Assembly (NCBI GenBank): GCA_002451065.1
Contig: DKBC01000137.1
Coordinates: 1-23,521, forward strand
Reading direction: 5' to 3'
Origin: Betaproteobacteria bacterium UBA6910
GTDB taxonomy: Bacteria > Pseudomonadota > Gammaproteobacteria > Burkholderiales > UBA6910
Length of the DNA: 23,521 nt
Shown: positions 13,893 through 21,557 of the stretch, piece by piece
Numbering within the stretch: the stretch's first letter is position 1
Layout: every line of letters begins with the position of its first letter
The notes under the pieces: generated by a model
What the model was told of the DNA's origin: nothing
The model's input: only the letters and a program-made list of their open reading frames with translations
The model's database searches: none
Made by a program: the position numbers and the translations under genes

Positions 13893-16076
13893 TCAATAGC
13901 GCTCCCGGGTGAAAATCAACTCCTTTTCCCGGGAAAACACGGTGCTTCCCGGCTCCCCGACAGCGAAATCCCCCTGGGAAGAAAGGCCGAGAGCCTGGGT
14001 GCTGGTGCCGGTTCGGGTACCCGCTGCCTCGTTGGACCAGATGCCGGTCCCGGGAAAGGGCGGCGCGTAACGCCTTACCTCGAAAACGGCGGTATTGGCT
14101 CCCGGATCGAGATTCGTCAGCGGGAAATTGAATGTGGCGCTATAGGATCCCGCAGGCGCTGACCCGGTCAGGGGAGCCGTCAGGGTCCAGTAGCGGTTCG
14201 CGCTCTTGGCCGGATCGAGCCCGGCGGTGCCGATGTTGGGATGGTCGGGAATCGTCGTGTAGCCCAACAGGCTTCCGGCCGTGGTACCCGCGCCGTGGGC
14301 CACCAGCACCGGGGCGTAATCGCCGTTGCTGCCCACCTCGAACCAGCAGGAAGATGCGCCTGCCGGAATCCGTTTCTGCAGCCTTCCCTCAACGTATCCG
14401 GCCGCCCGCACCACGCTGGGCGCGTTGCAGTTGGCGGTGGTTACCAGCGTGCGGGCCCCGGTGGCTATGAGGCCATTGGTCAGCGTGAGCGTCCCCGCGA
14501 CGGTGAAATCAGAGCCAAGAGTCGCCCCCAGTCCGTCGTCTAGTTCGAGATTGGTCACCGAGCCCGACCCGCTGAGAGGATGGACCACCAGGCCGTTGCG
14601 CAGCAGCAGCCGGCCCGCGCCGGTATGGGCTCCGGTGACCGACACGCCGCCCTGAACCGTGATGATGTTTCCGCCGTCCGAGAAATTCGCGCCCGCCGCG
14701 GCGATGTTCAGCGTCCCCGCCACCGTGAACGGCGTGACGGCCGTGACCGCCGCCGCGGAATTGGTGACCCTGAAATCGTTGAACATCGTGGCGGCGGCGG
14801 AAACGCTCTGAGCGGCCGCGCCATTGAAATCGAAGGTGCTCGCGCCCGCGGCGAAGCTTCCCGAATTCGTGAAGTTGCCGCCCACCGTGTGGACAAACGC
14901 CGCGGCGCCGAATGTGGTGCCCGGATTGAGCCTGAAGTTTCGCCCCACCGTGAGGGAACCGGCCGCCGTCGCCGAGGCCGTACCGAACATGGTGTAATCG
15001 CAGGCCACCGTGAGCGGCGTGCCGGGCATCGTCTTGACCCCACTCCCGCCCAGGGTGAGGTTGCCATAAGCGGGCGGCGTCGCGGCAATGGTCTGGTCCG
15101 TTCCGGCGTAGCTCACTGTCCCGCAGGCACCCGTGGTGCCGTAGTCGACGGTGCCGAAACCGCTCAGGGGATTGCTGCTCCCGTAGATTTCGAAACGCGC
15201 GCCCGGCAGGATACGGAAGGTCTTCGTAGCGTTGCCCGAAAACTGGTAGGGGGATAGCGAAGCCGGAACAATGAGAGCCCCCGTCGCGATGGTGACATCG
15301 CCGACGACACTGCCGGGGGTCAACCCGGTTGCCATGGATACCCCGGCCAAATTATTAATCACGAGGTTTCCGTACAACACGGTGGGTCTCGGCGAAAGCT
15401 GCTGCGGCGCCGTGCCGTTGTAATTCCAGGTCACCGTGTCAAGGGAATCGATCCGGCTGGGATTCACCAGAGGGTCACCGGCTCCGGACAGGTTGAAAGT
15501 GAGGGAGGCCGGGCCGCTGGGACATGCTCCCGGCGCGCAGAAGAGAATTTTCTTGTTATTGATGTTCAGGTAATCCGCATTCACAATGCCGGTGCCGGTC
15601 CAAGTGCTGTCTTTTCCAAGGATGACCTGGCTCGGCGTGCCAGCGAAATTCAGTAGCCCGAAGACCACCACGTCCTCGCCGCCGCCCTTCCCGAGGTTGA
15701 GGCTTCGCGCCGCGCTCCCCTGTAACGTCGCGCCCGCGAGAATATAGAGATCGTTTGCGGTGCGGTTCGCTGGCGGATCGAAGACGACCGTGATGCCCTT
15801 GCAAATGGCGATGGTGCCCCCGTTGGGGTCGGACCTGGTGGCCGGCAACAAGGCCGGGTTCGCGGTAGGTCCCCCGCAATCGGGAAGATTCCGGCAGCCG
15901 CCTGAACCGTTCCAAATGTTCGCAGTCCAGTTGCCGCTGCGCACCGCGCAATCGTCGGCCCGCACGGGGAATGACCCGACCAGCACGATTGCGGCAAGGA
16001 CCGACCAGGTCCATACCTTGCCGAATTGCCGGCCGCTTGAGCTCGTCAAGCTGCTACCCGCCGTGTCAAAGGACAT
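13893..16076 (-). CDS. large secreted beta-rich protein at the mshQ position
   Basis: This 727-residue protein has a basic N-region, a hydrophobic stretch (about 21-37) and a probable cleavage site after VRA (about residue 40), so it is exported. The mature part is rich in Gly, Ser, Thr, Ala and Asn. It contains a head region with paired cysteines (WNGSGGCRNLPDCGG, AICKG) and many imperfect beta units such as YGNLTLGGSGVKTMPGT, FTVAGTLNIAAAG and FTVAGTLTLTNGL, suggesting a beta-solenoid or stacked beta domains. I do not see the long C-terminal domain expected of classical MshQ. It overlaps mshP by 11 bases, so it is made with the minor pilins. A pilus-tip or surface adhesin role is inference. 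It ends the first pilus block; the 125-base gap after it separates it from mshI. Confidence 0.8.
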   Translation of the reverse strand: MSFDTAGSSLTSSSGRQFGKVWTWSVLAAIVLVGSFPVRADDCAVRSGNWTANIWNGSGGCRNLPDCGGPTANPALLPATRSDPNGGTIAICKGITVVFDPPANRTANDLYILAGATLQGSAARSLNLGKGGGEDVVVFGLLNFAGTPSQVILGKDSTWTGTGIVNADYLNINNKKILFCAPGACPSGPASLTFNLSGAGDPLVNPSRIDSLDTVTWNYNGTAPQQLSPRPTVLYGNLVINNLAGVSMATGLTPGSVVGDVTIATGALIVPASLSPYQFSGNATKTFRILPGARFEIYGSSNPLSGFGTVDYGTTGACGTVSYAGTDQTIAATPPAYGNLTLGGSGVKTMPGTPLTVACDYTMFGTASATAAGSLTVGRNFRLNPGTTFGAAAFVHTVGGNFTNSGSFAAGASTFDFNGAAAQSVSAAATMFNDFRVTNSAAAVTAVTPFTVAGTLNIAAAGANFSDGGNIITVQGGVSVTGAHTGAGRLLLRNGLVVHPLSGSGSVTNLELDDGLGATLGSDFTVAGTLTLTNGLIATGARTLVTTANCNAPSVVRAAGYVEGRLQKRIPAGASSCWFEVGSNGDYAPVLVAHGAGTTAGSLLGYTTIPDHPNIGTAGLDPAKSANRYWTLTAPLTGSAPAGSYSATFNFPLTNLDPGANTAVFEVRRYAPPFPGTGIWSNEAAGTRTGTSTQALGLSSQGDFAVGEPGSTVFSREKELIFTRERY

Positions 16077-16479
16077 TGCTCACCGTCGCTTCCATGCGCC
16101 GCTCCGCGTACCCGGGACCGCCCAGGGTCCCCGCCTCGGCCCGGCTGGTGATGTGGTAGACGAAATTGCCGCTCCCCGTTCCATGTTCCGAGCCGCTGCA
16201 GCCCACGGTGGCGCGCACGCCGTCCAGTCCGGGACCCGCCAGGTTGATCACCGTGCTCGGCGCGCAGGCGCCGGCCGCGACCGCCTGCTGGATGCCCCAC
16301 TCCAGCCCTGCCTTGGCGCCGTAATACACACCGGTGGAAGCGGCGGACTTGCTGGAGGTGGCGCGCTGGGTCAGGGTCACGGTCACCATGAACGCCGCCA
16401 GCAGTCCCAGCACCACCAGCAGGAACAGGGCGTTCACCAGGGCAATGCCCCGATGGCGGCCAAGAGACCGGCGGTTCAT
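16066..16479 (-). CDS. mshP: MshP-like minor prepilin lacking Glu5
   Basis: The 137-residue protein has the leader MNRRSLGRHRG followed by IALVNALFLLVVLGLLAAF, a prepilin-type cleavage site (Gly11/Ile12) and a hydrophobic helix. The residue at mature position 5 is Asn instead of the usual Glu. The remainder is a short globular domain with two cysteines, ending in ERRMEATVSNVL. This matches MshP/PilX-type minor pilins. Lack of Glu5 is also seen in GspK, which caps the type II pseudopilus tip. The start overlaps the mshO stop by 4 bases, and its end overlaps the next gene by 11 bases. Position between mshO and the mshQ-like gene supports the name. Confidence 0.83.
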   Translation of the reverse strand: MNRRSLGRHRGIALVNALFLLVVLGLLAAFMVTVTLTQRATSSKSAASTGVYYGAKAGLEWGIQQAVAAGACAPSTVINLAGPGLDGVRATVGCSGSEHGTGSGNFVYHITSRAEAGTLGGPGYAERRMEATVSNVL

Positions 16480-17405
16480 GGGCTGTTGTCCAGTTGCACT
16501 TGCGCCAGGAGGCGTATCGTTTCCCCGGCGCTGGAGAGGCTGAGGTCCAGGGTCACCAATCCACGCTCGATAACCTGATTCGTGAGGGTGGTGACGCTGC
16601 AGGCGGAGACGCTGTCCGCAACCCTCCTGCCGGGGACCCCGGCGAGGGGCGCCGCGGCGGGATTGACGGGTTGCGGATCGGTGATGCCGTAGCCCTCGAA
16701 GCGCGTGAGAGTTCCATTCGCGGCGTTACAGAGATAGGTGATGGCCGCCTGCGCCACGGGCACCACGAACACCCGCTGGCGCGCGGAGCCCGCCGAGAAC
16801 CCTGCCGCGGGGCTTAGGTTCACGTGATGGTTGCCGCCTCCCGGGCAGGGACCCGGGCCGGGATTGGTGCTCAGGATCACCGTGGTTCCCGGGGGCGTGA
16901 TCACGGCGGCCGAGCCGTCGTACACCGCGTTGCCGGTGTTGTTGATGATCAGCCGGTAGGCCTGGGATCCGCCCTGGGCTGCCGTCAGGAAGGCGCTGTC
17001 GCGAAAGCAGCCCAGGATGTCGAAATCCGCGTCGGGGCCGGGTATCGCCAGCTCCTGGTTCGCGCCGGAGCAATTGGCCAGCCCCGCCACGCAGTAGCGC
17101 CCGCCGTCGACCGCGGGGATCAACTCCAGCGCGAAGCCGGGGACGCCGCCCGGATTGCTGGTGACGCGGATGCTGTTGGGCAGGGCCAGCCGGATGTCCC
17201 GGGCCATGCGGCGCAACGCGCTTTCCGCGGCCTCCACCAGCCCGGCGCGCCGGCTCAGGTCCTGATAGGCCCGCATGGGGTTCACCAGGAACAGGGCGAA
17301 CATGGCGGCGATCGCTCCCGCCACCACGATCACCAGCACCAGCTCGATCAGCGTCGCTCCCTCCAGCGACTTCGGCGCGGACAACCCGCGAAAGCTCACT
17401 GGCAT
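16476..17405 (-). CDS. mshO: MshO-like minor prepilin
   Basis: The product (309 residues from the chosen start) has a prepilin leader ending KSLEG followed by ATLIELVLVIVVAGAIAA, with cleavage after Gly16 and Glu at mature position 5. A large globular domain of about 270 residues follows, with several cysteine pairs (GRYCVAGLANCSG, GPCPGGG, YLCNAANG). Size and order fit MshO, a PilW-like minor pilin. The ATG at 17405 shares bases with the mshD stop (TGATG) and is preferred; an ATG at 17423 would add six residues. It is expected to be processed by a prepilin peptidase not encoded in this window and to sit at the pilus tip complex. Confidence 0.86.
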   Translation of the reverse strand: MPVSFRGLSAPKSLEGATLIELVLVIVVAGAIAAMFALFLVNPMRAYQDLSRRAGLVEAAESALRRMARDIRLALPNSIRVTSNPGGVPGFALELIPAVDGGRYCVAGLANCSGANQELAIPGPDADFDILGCFRDSAFLTAAQGGSQAYRLIINNTGNAVYDGSAAVITPPGTTVILSTNPGPGPCPGGGNHHVNLSPAAGFSAGSARQRVFVVPVAQAAITYLCNAANGTLTRFEGYGITDPQPVNPAAAPLAGVPGRRVADSVSACSVTTLTNQVIERGLVTLDLSLSSAGETIRLLAQVQLDNSP

Positions 17406-17968
17406 CAGGTGAGCGGTCGGCATTGGCCCGGCGCCAGCGTCGAGTTGCAGCGGTAATGGGTACGGTAGCCGGTGAGCACCACCGTGGTGCCGCCAGGGCC
17501 GGTGACGGCGATCTCCACCCGCAGCAGGCGGATGTAGCCCGCCCCGTAATCATTGGTGAGCGGGCCCAGTGCCACTGCCCCCGCGGGATTTGCCGGATCC
17601 GGAGTCACCGTCACCGTCGCCGTGTAACCCGCGAGTGGGGCAATGGCGTTGCCGAACTGGTCCCGGGGCGGGCTCTCGCTCAATCCCCGGTAGTCGCAGA
17701 CGTTGTCGTAGTTCGCGCGGCCAGCGGCCTCCGGCGACGGGCAGACGCGGTCGTCTTCCGGGTCCACGAATTTCTTGAGCAGGATCTCCTCGAGGTAAGC
17801 CTCGGCGATGAATTGCGCCTGGCGCTCCAGCATCGGGTCCGCACTGCGCCCGGCCGTGAGATTGATCGCTCCCAGGATAGCGACGACCCCGACGCTCACC
17901 ACCACGATGGCCATGATGAGCTCCACCAGGGAGAACCCGCGCTGCCCCTTTTTCCGGTCAGTACACAT
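17405..17968 (-). CDS. mshD: MshD-like minor prepilin
   Basis: The 187-residue protein begins MCTDRKKGQRG and then FSLVELIMAIVVVSVGVVAILG, a standard class III signal with cleavage after Gly11 and Glu at mature position 5. The globular part includes EAYLEEILLKKFVDPEDDRVC and a beta-rich region ending in a Cys pair (YRCNSTLAPGQC). It resembles the PilV/GspI-type minor pilins called MshD. The ATG at 17968 overlaps the mshC stop by 11 bases; more distant in-frame starts lie inside mshC and were rejected. It hands over to mshO through a one-base TGATG junction. Confidence 0.87.
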   Translation of the reverse strand: MCTDRKKGQRGFSLVELIMAIVVVSVGVVAILGAINLTAGRSADPMLERQAQFIAEAYLEEILLKKFVDPEDDRVCPSPEAAGRANYDNVCDYRGLSESPPRDQFGNAIAPLAGYTATVTVTPDPANPAGAVALGPLTNDYGAGYIRLLRVEIAVTGPGGTTVVLTGYRTHYRCNSTLAPGQCRPLT

Positions 17969-18413
17969 AGCCGGTGTCCGGTTCCACGCGGATGGTGGGT
18001 CCCCCGGCGATGGCGATCGCCTGGCCGGCGCTGGGCCGCCCCTGGCGGTCGTAGTTGAAGCCGGCCGGGACCGGGGAGAAGGACGCGGATCCGCGCCCGG
18101 CAATCTGGTAGGGCCCCGCCTCACCGGAGGGTCCCGGCAGTCCGGTGTCGCACACGCTCGCGCCATAGGCCGCGGCATAGGTCAGGGTCACGCTCTGACC
18201 GGTAAACGACACGCACACCGTGCGCTGCATGGCCAGGGCCGAGCGCTGGGCGTAGCGCAGGATCGACCGCGTCTCGTCGGCGAAACCAAGGTCATGGAAC
18301 GCGGAACCGCCCAGCAAGCGTGGCACCACCACCGCCCCCAGCACCGCCAGCACCAGCATCACCACGATCAATTCCACCAGGGTCACCCCTGCCGCGAATT
18401 TCCGGTCGCACAT
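17958..18413 (-). CDS. mshC: MshC-like minor prepilin
   Basis: The 151-residue protein has the leader MCDRKFAAG and then VTLVELIVVMLVLAVLGAVVVPRLL, with Glu at mature position 5. A FimU/GspH-type globular domain follows, containing RSILRYAQRSALAMQRTVCVSF. The ATG at 18413 shares a base with the stop of the upstream ligase-like gene (TGATG). A GTG one codon earlier overlaps the same stop and would only add one residue. It is usually the gene directly after mshA in MSHA loci, but here a large ligase-like gene intervenes. Confidence 0.87.
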   Translation of the reverse strand: MCDRKFAAGVTLVELIVVMLVLAVLGAVVVPRLLGGSAFHDLGFADETRSILRYAQRSALAMQRTVCVSFTGQSVTLTYAAAYGASVCDTGLPGPSGEAGPYQIAGRGSASFSPVPAGFNYDRQGRPSAGQAIAIAGGPTIRVEPDTGYVY

Positions 18414-20464
18414 CACCGCGCCCGCTCTCCCCCGGCGCTGTCGCCCATGGCCCCCGTCGGCTCGAATCCATCCGGCGGCTGCTCGCCGCCGGATGCGAGA
18501 ATCGCCCGGGTGCGGCGCCCTAGGTGCTCTGCTCCCCGGACGTCACCCACCTCCAGCCGCGCTGCCGCGACCTGCCGGTAATAGGGAACGATGTCCGGCG
18601 TCTCCGGATACCAGTGCCGGAGGCCTTCCTCCAGGACTTGCCGGGCCTCCGCCAGGCGATCCTGCGAGCGTAGTTGCCGCGCCAGGGCCATCCGCGCCGG
18701 GAACAGGCGGGGGTCCCTTTCGATGGCTTGCCGCAGGTGGCTTACCGCCTCCCGGTCCGCGCCGTCGCCGGCCAGCTCCGGATGATCGGCCAGCAGCACC
18801 CCCAGAATCAGCTCCGGCTCCGCCCGCAGGGGGTTCAGCGCCCGGGCACGAGCCAGCATGTCCGCTGCCTGCGCGAACAGGAACTCCCGTTTCCCGGTTT
18901 CGCTCAGCGGCATGGCGTCCAGCAGCCGGCGCAGGAGATCGGCATGGGTGACCAGCACGTTGTCCGCCAGGGGAGCCAGGCGCGCCGCCAGCAGCAGGGA
19001 CTGGTCCGCTTCGGCGTAACGGCGATCCGCGATTTCGGAGAGCGCCTGGCGATAGCAATAGGCGTAGGCCGCCTGGCTCGCGAAATACGCGATCGGCAGC
19101 AGCGCCAACGCCGCCACCGCGCCCCGGAATCCAGCGGCGGAGCGGCCGCTGCCGATCCGGAAGTTCGCCCCCTGTCCGCCACCCGCCTCCAGCGCCAACA
19201 GGTCCAGCCGGGCGAGAAACAACCCCGCCACCATCAGGATGGGAAGCTGATAGAGGTTGAAGTTGAAGAATCCGTGGAGTGCGGTGGCACCGAGGCCTGC
19301 AGCCAGCGCCGCGGCTTCCGCCCGCGCCGCGCCGGTTCCCCGGCTCATCACCGTCGCCGCGGCATGAAGTGTCGCGCCCATGACGGCAAGCAGGAGCAGG
19401 AGGCCGGGAAGTCCGGCCTCGATCCACAATTGCAGGTAGTCATTGTGCGCGAAGAAGCCGCCGCTGGCGTCCAGGGGACTGCGCCAACGCGGCCAGTGGA
19501 GCCAGAAGGTCCCGATGCCGGCACCGGTCCATGGATCCGCGAGCAGCATGGCCCAGGCCTGACGCCAGATGATGAAACGGTCGGCGCCGGCGCTCGCCGG
19601 CGTGAACAGAGTCTCGATACGGTCCGCCACGCCTCCGCTCCACAGCGCGTCCGCCCCGAGGAATGCACACAGCGCGAGAGCGGGCAGCGCCAGCAGGCGT
19701 CCCCGAGGCACGCGGCCCGCGGATACCCACAGCAGAAATCCGATGCCCGTCACCAGGGCGAGGCTCGCCCCGCGGCTCCGGGTGAGGAACACGGAGAACA
19801 GGAGCAGCGCCAGCGCCGGCAACAGGAGCCGGTGCAATCCCGGGCGCGCCCCGGCCGGTTCCCCGCCCCGCCCCAGCCACCGGCCGGCGAGGGGAAGGGC
19901 AACCAGGTTCAGAAACGCGGCGTGGGAGTTGATGTCGAGAAACAGGGAGCGCGGCGGCTGCCGCAGCAGGATGAACTGGGCGAGGCCCAGCAGCGCGACA
20001 ACCAGCGCCGCGGCCAGGAGGCCGGGACCGAGGCTGCGCATCATCGCCTCCGGTTCCGGTTCCATCCAGCCCAGCAGGAACGCAAGGGGCATCGCACCCA
20101 GGATCCAGCAATACGCGATCCCCATCTGGGGAACCGGGTGCCAGGACAGGGTGACGGCGAACCACAGGGCATACAGTCCCAACGCCGCAGCCAATGGTGC
20201 GACGCGCCGGTTTAGGGTCCGGCCATGGCAGCGCCAGAGGGTCACCACCAGCGCCAGCATCAGCAGCAGCAGGGCGAGCCCGAACCATTCGCCCCAGACG
20301 CCGTTGAAGAATAGCGCGGCGGTCAGTGCCGCGAGAAAACTCCCCGCGGTGAGGGCGCGCCCGGCGGACAGCGTATTTCCCACCGCGGCAATACGCGCCG
20401 CTGGGGGAGCGGCAACCCGCGGCACTTCCGCCAGGGGCGGCCGGCTCACCCCCGGTACCCCCAT
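18413..20464 (-). CDS. O-antigen-ligase-like (Wzy_C) membrane protein with C-terminal TPR region
   Basis: This 683-residue polytopic inner-membrane protein has about a dozen hydrophobic segments up to residue 465, followed by a soluble region (about 470-670) of helical repeats resembling TPRs. Hallmarks of the WaaL/Wzy/PglL superfamily are TRSRGASLALV (228-238), DRFIIWRQAWAMLLADPW with ...GAGIGTF (295-320), and FFAHNDYLQLWIEAGLPG with the probable catalytic His340 (337-354). Such enzymes transfer lipid-linked glycans to lipid A or, in the PglL/TfpO branch, to pilin serines or threonines. It starts 6 bases after mshA with a GAGGGAGC ribosome site and is coupled to mshC. That context favours a pilin O-glycosyltransferase, which is inference. 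O-antigen ligase or polymerase remains possible. Confidence 0.85.
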   Translation of the reverse strand: MGVPGVSRPPLAEVPRVAAPPAARIAAVGNTLSAGRALTAGSFLAALTAALFFNGVWGEWFGLALLLLMLALVVTLWRCHGRTLNRRVAPLAAALGLYALWFAVTLSWHPVPQMGIAYCWILGAMPLAFLLGWMEPEPEAMMRSLGPGLLAAALVVALLGLAQFILLRQPPRSLFLDINSHAAFLNLVALPLAGRWLGRGGEPAGARPGLHRLLLPALALLLFSVFLTRSRGASLALVTGIGFLLWVSAGRVPRGRLLALPALALCAFLGADALWSGGVADRIETLFTPASAGADRFIIWRQAWAMLLADPWTGAGIGTFWLHWPRWRSPLDASGGFFAHNDYLQLWIEAGLPGLLLLLAVMGATLHAAATVMSRGTGAARAEAAALAAGLGATALHGFFNFNLYQLPILMVAGLFLARLDLLALEAGGGQGANFRIGSGRSAAGFRGAVAALALLPIAYFASQAAYAYCYRQALSEIADRRYAEADQSLLLAARLAPLADNVLVTHADLLRRLLDAMPLSETGKREFLFAQAADMLARARALNPLRAEPELILGVLLADHPELAGDGADREAVSHLRQAIERDPRLFPARMALARQLRSQDRLAEARQVLEEGLRHWYPETPDIVPYYRQVAAARLEVGDVRGAEHLGRRTRAILASGGEQPPDGFEPTGAMGDSAGGERAR

Positions 20465-20470
20465 GCTCCC

Positions 20471-20914
20471 TCAGCAGCCCGTCATGGTCGTCGTGTACGT
20501 GGGTGTCGTATCCACGGCAGCCGGCGCAGCGTAGGTGATCTGGCAGCTCGCCGGGGTCGGCGCCTTGGCGTGCTGAACCGATCCCGCCGCGATGGTGAAA
20601 TCAGAAAGGGGTGTGATGTCCATGGCGAGCGTGAGCGCCGGGCTCAAGTTCGCGGCGAAGCCGTAAGCCGTGCTGACGCTCTGTCCATTGATGGTCACCG
20701 AGCCGGTGGCGCCGAGCTGACCCGAGGTGGCGGCCTTGGCATAGATGATGGCGTTCGCCGACCGCATGCTGCCTTCGACTCCCTGCATCACCGCCTTGCG
20801 CGCGTCGCTGCCCAGGTCCACGAACTTGGGCAAAACCACTGCCGCCAGAATGCCGAGAATCACGATGACGATCACCAGTTCGATCAGGGTAAAGCCTTGT
20901 CCCAGCCTACGCAT
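20471..20914 (-). CDS. mshA: MSHA-type major pilin
   Basis: The 147-residue prepilin has a short leader MRRLGQG, cleavage after Gly7, then FTLIELVIVIVILGILAAVVLPKFVDLG with Glu at mature position 5, the most canonical pilin start in the cluster. The region DARKAVMQGVEGSMRSANAIIYAKAA is typical of MshA. A C-terminal pair Cys124/Cys147 would close a disulfide loop, and the loop contains a Thr-rich tail (VDTTPTYTTTMTGC). An ideal ribosome site, AAAGGAG, lies 8 bases before the ATG at 20914, consistent with high expression. The start overlaps the preceding prepilin gene by 8 bases and the ligase-like gene follows 6 bases on. Confidence 0.93.
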   Translation of the reverse strand: MRRLGQGFTLIELVIVIVILGILAAVVLPKFVDLGSDARKAVMQGVEGSMRSANAIIYAKAATSGQLGATGSVTINGQSVSTAYGFAANLSPALTLAMDITPLSDFTIAAGSVQHAKAPTPASCQITYAAPAAVDTTPTYTTTMTGC

Positions 20915-21557
20915 ATACTCCGCTCCTTTCGTCAATATACCCGCGCCCAAGGCGCAATTCACACCACGCAAAAATCTCGGCCCCTACGCGAACCTGATTC
21001 CCGGGTTGGCTCAGGGTCCAGCTGTACTCGCCCAGGCGCTCCAGCAGCACCGCCGACACCTGGCGCTTGCCATCAATCTCTTCCGTGACCAGCTTCACGC
21101 GGTAGCGCACCTGGTTCTTGCCGCTCTCCGCGCGGAAGTGATCCGCCACCTTCACCAGGTAGACGAGCTCCCGGGACTGGGAATCAAAGTACCAGTTACC
21201 CGGTGCGATGGCGCCCTCCGCGGTGGCAGCATGCTCTCCGGCATAATTTTCGGGCGGCCGCACCAGCCAGCGCACGGGGTTCTCCCGTCCCAGGGCCTCC
21301 ACCGCCACGGTGTCGCCCCTGACTAGAGCATGGGCAAACTGGATGTTGAGGGCGCTCTGCAGCGATCCGGCGGTTAGCTCCATGGCGGTCTTCTCTGCCA
21401 GCTCTCGATAGACCAACAGGCGGTCCAGGAGAAAGTAGGCTAGCACCGCGACCACGGCGACCACCACCGTGAGTTCCAGGAGCGAAAATCCACGCGGTCC
21501 GTAAACTCGGGCAGGGGTCGCGCTGGGAACAGTGGATTCGCACAGCGCCCCGCTCAC
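20907..21557 (-). CDS. prepilin-like protein at the mshF/mshB position
   Basis: The 216-residue protein has a long 23-residue leader ending YGPRG, then FSLLELTVVVAVVAVLAYFLLDRLL with Glu at mature position 5. It is thus a prepilin, larger than typical MshB. The globular part includes RPPENYAGEHAATAEG and NWYFDSQSRELVYLVKVADHF, the latter recalling domains of MshF-type proteins, so the assignment between MshB and MshF is unclear and no symbol is given. The GTG at 21557 overlaps the mshG stop (GTGA). The final codons overlap the mshA start by 8 bases. A separate second gene at this position is absent. Confidence 0.8.
   Translation of the reverse strand: MSGALCESTVPSATPARVYGPRGFSLLELTVVVAVVAVLAYFLLDRLLVYRELAEKTAMELTAGSLQSALNIQFAHALVRGDTVAVEALGRENPVRWLVRPPENYAGEHAATAEGAIAPGNWYFDSQSRELVYLVKVADHFRAESGKNQVRYRVKLVTEEIDGKRQVSAVLLERLGEYSWTLSQPGNQVRVGAEIFAWCELRLGRGYIDERSGVYA

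Noticed and set aside
18413..20464. Foreign origin (recent transfer) of the ligase-like gene
   Set aside because: Base composition by eye is as GC-rich as its neighbours, junctions with mshA and mshC are tight, and no mobile element is nearby, so recent insertion is not supported.
20934..20955. TATATT with a GCGCC/GGCGC inverted repeat just upstream of mshA as an internal promoter or operator
   Set aside because: The -10-like element has no acceptable -35 at 15-18 bases, and the inverted repeat falls in the coding sequence of the preceding prepilin where GC-rich codons make it likely by chance. A separate mshA promoter is still biologically plausible.
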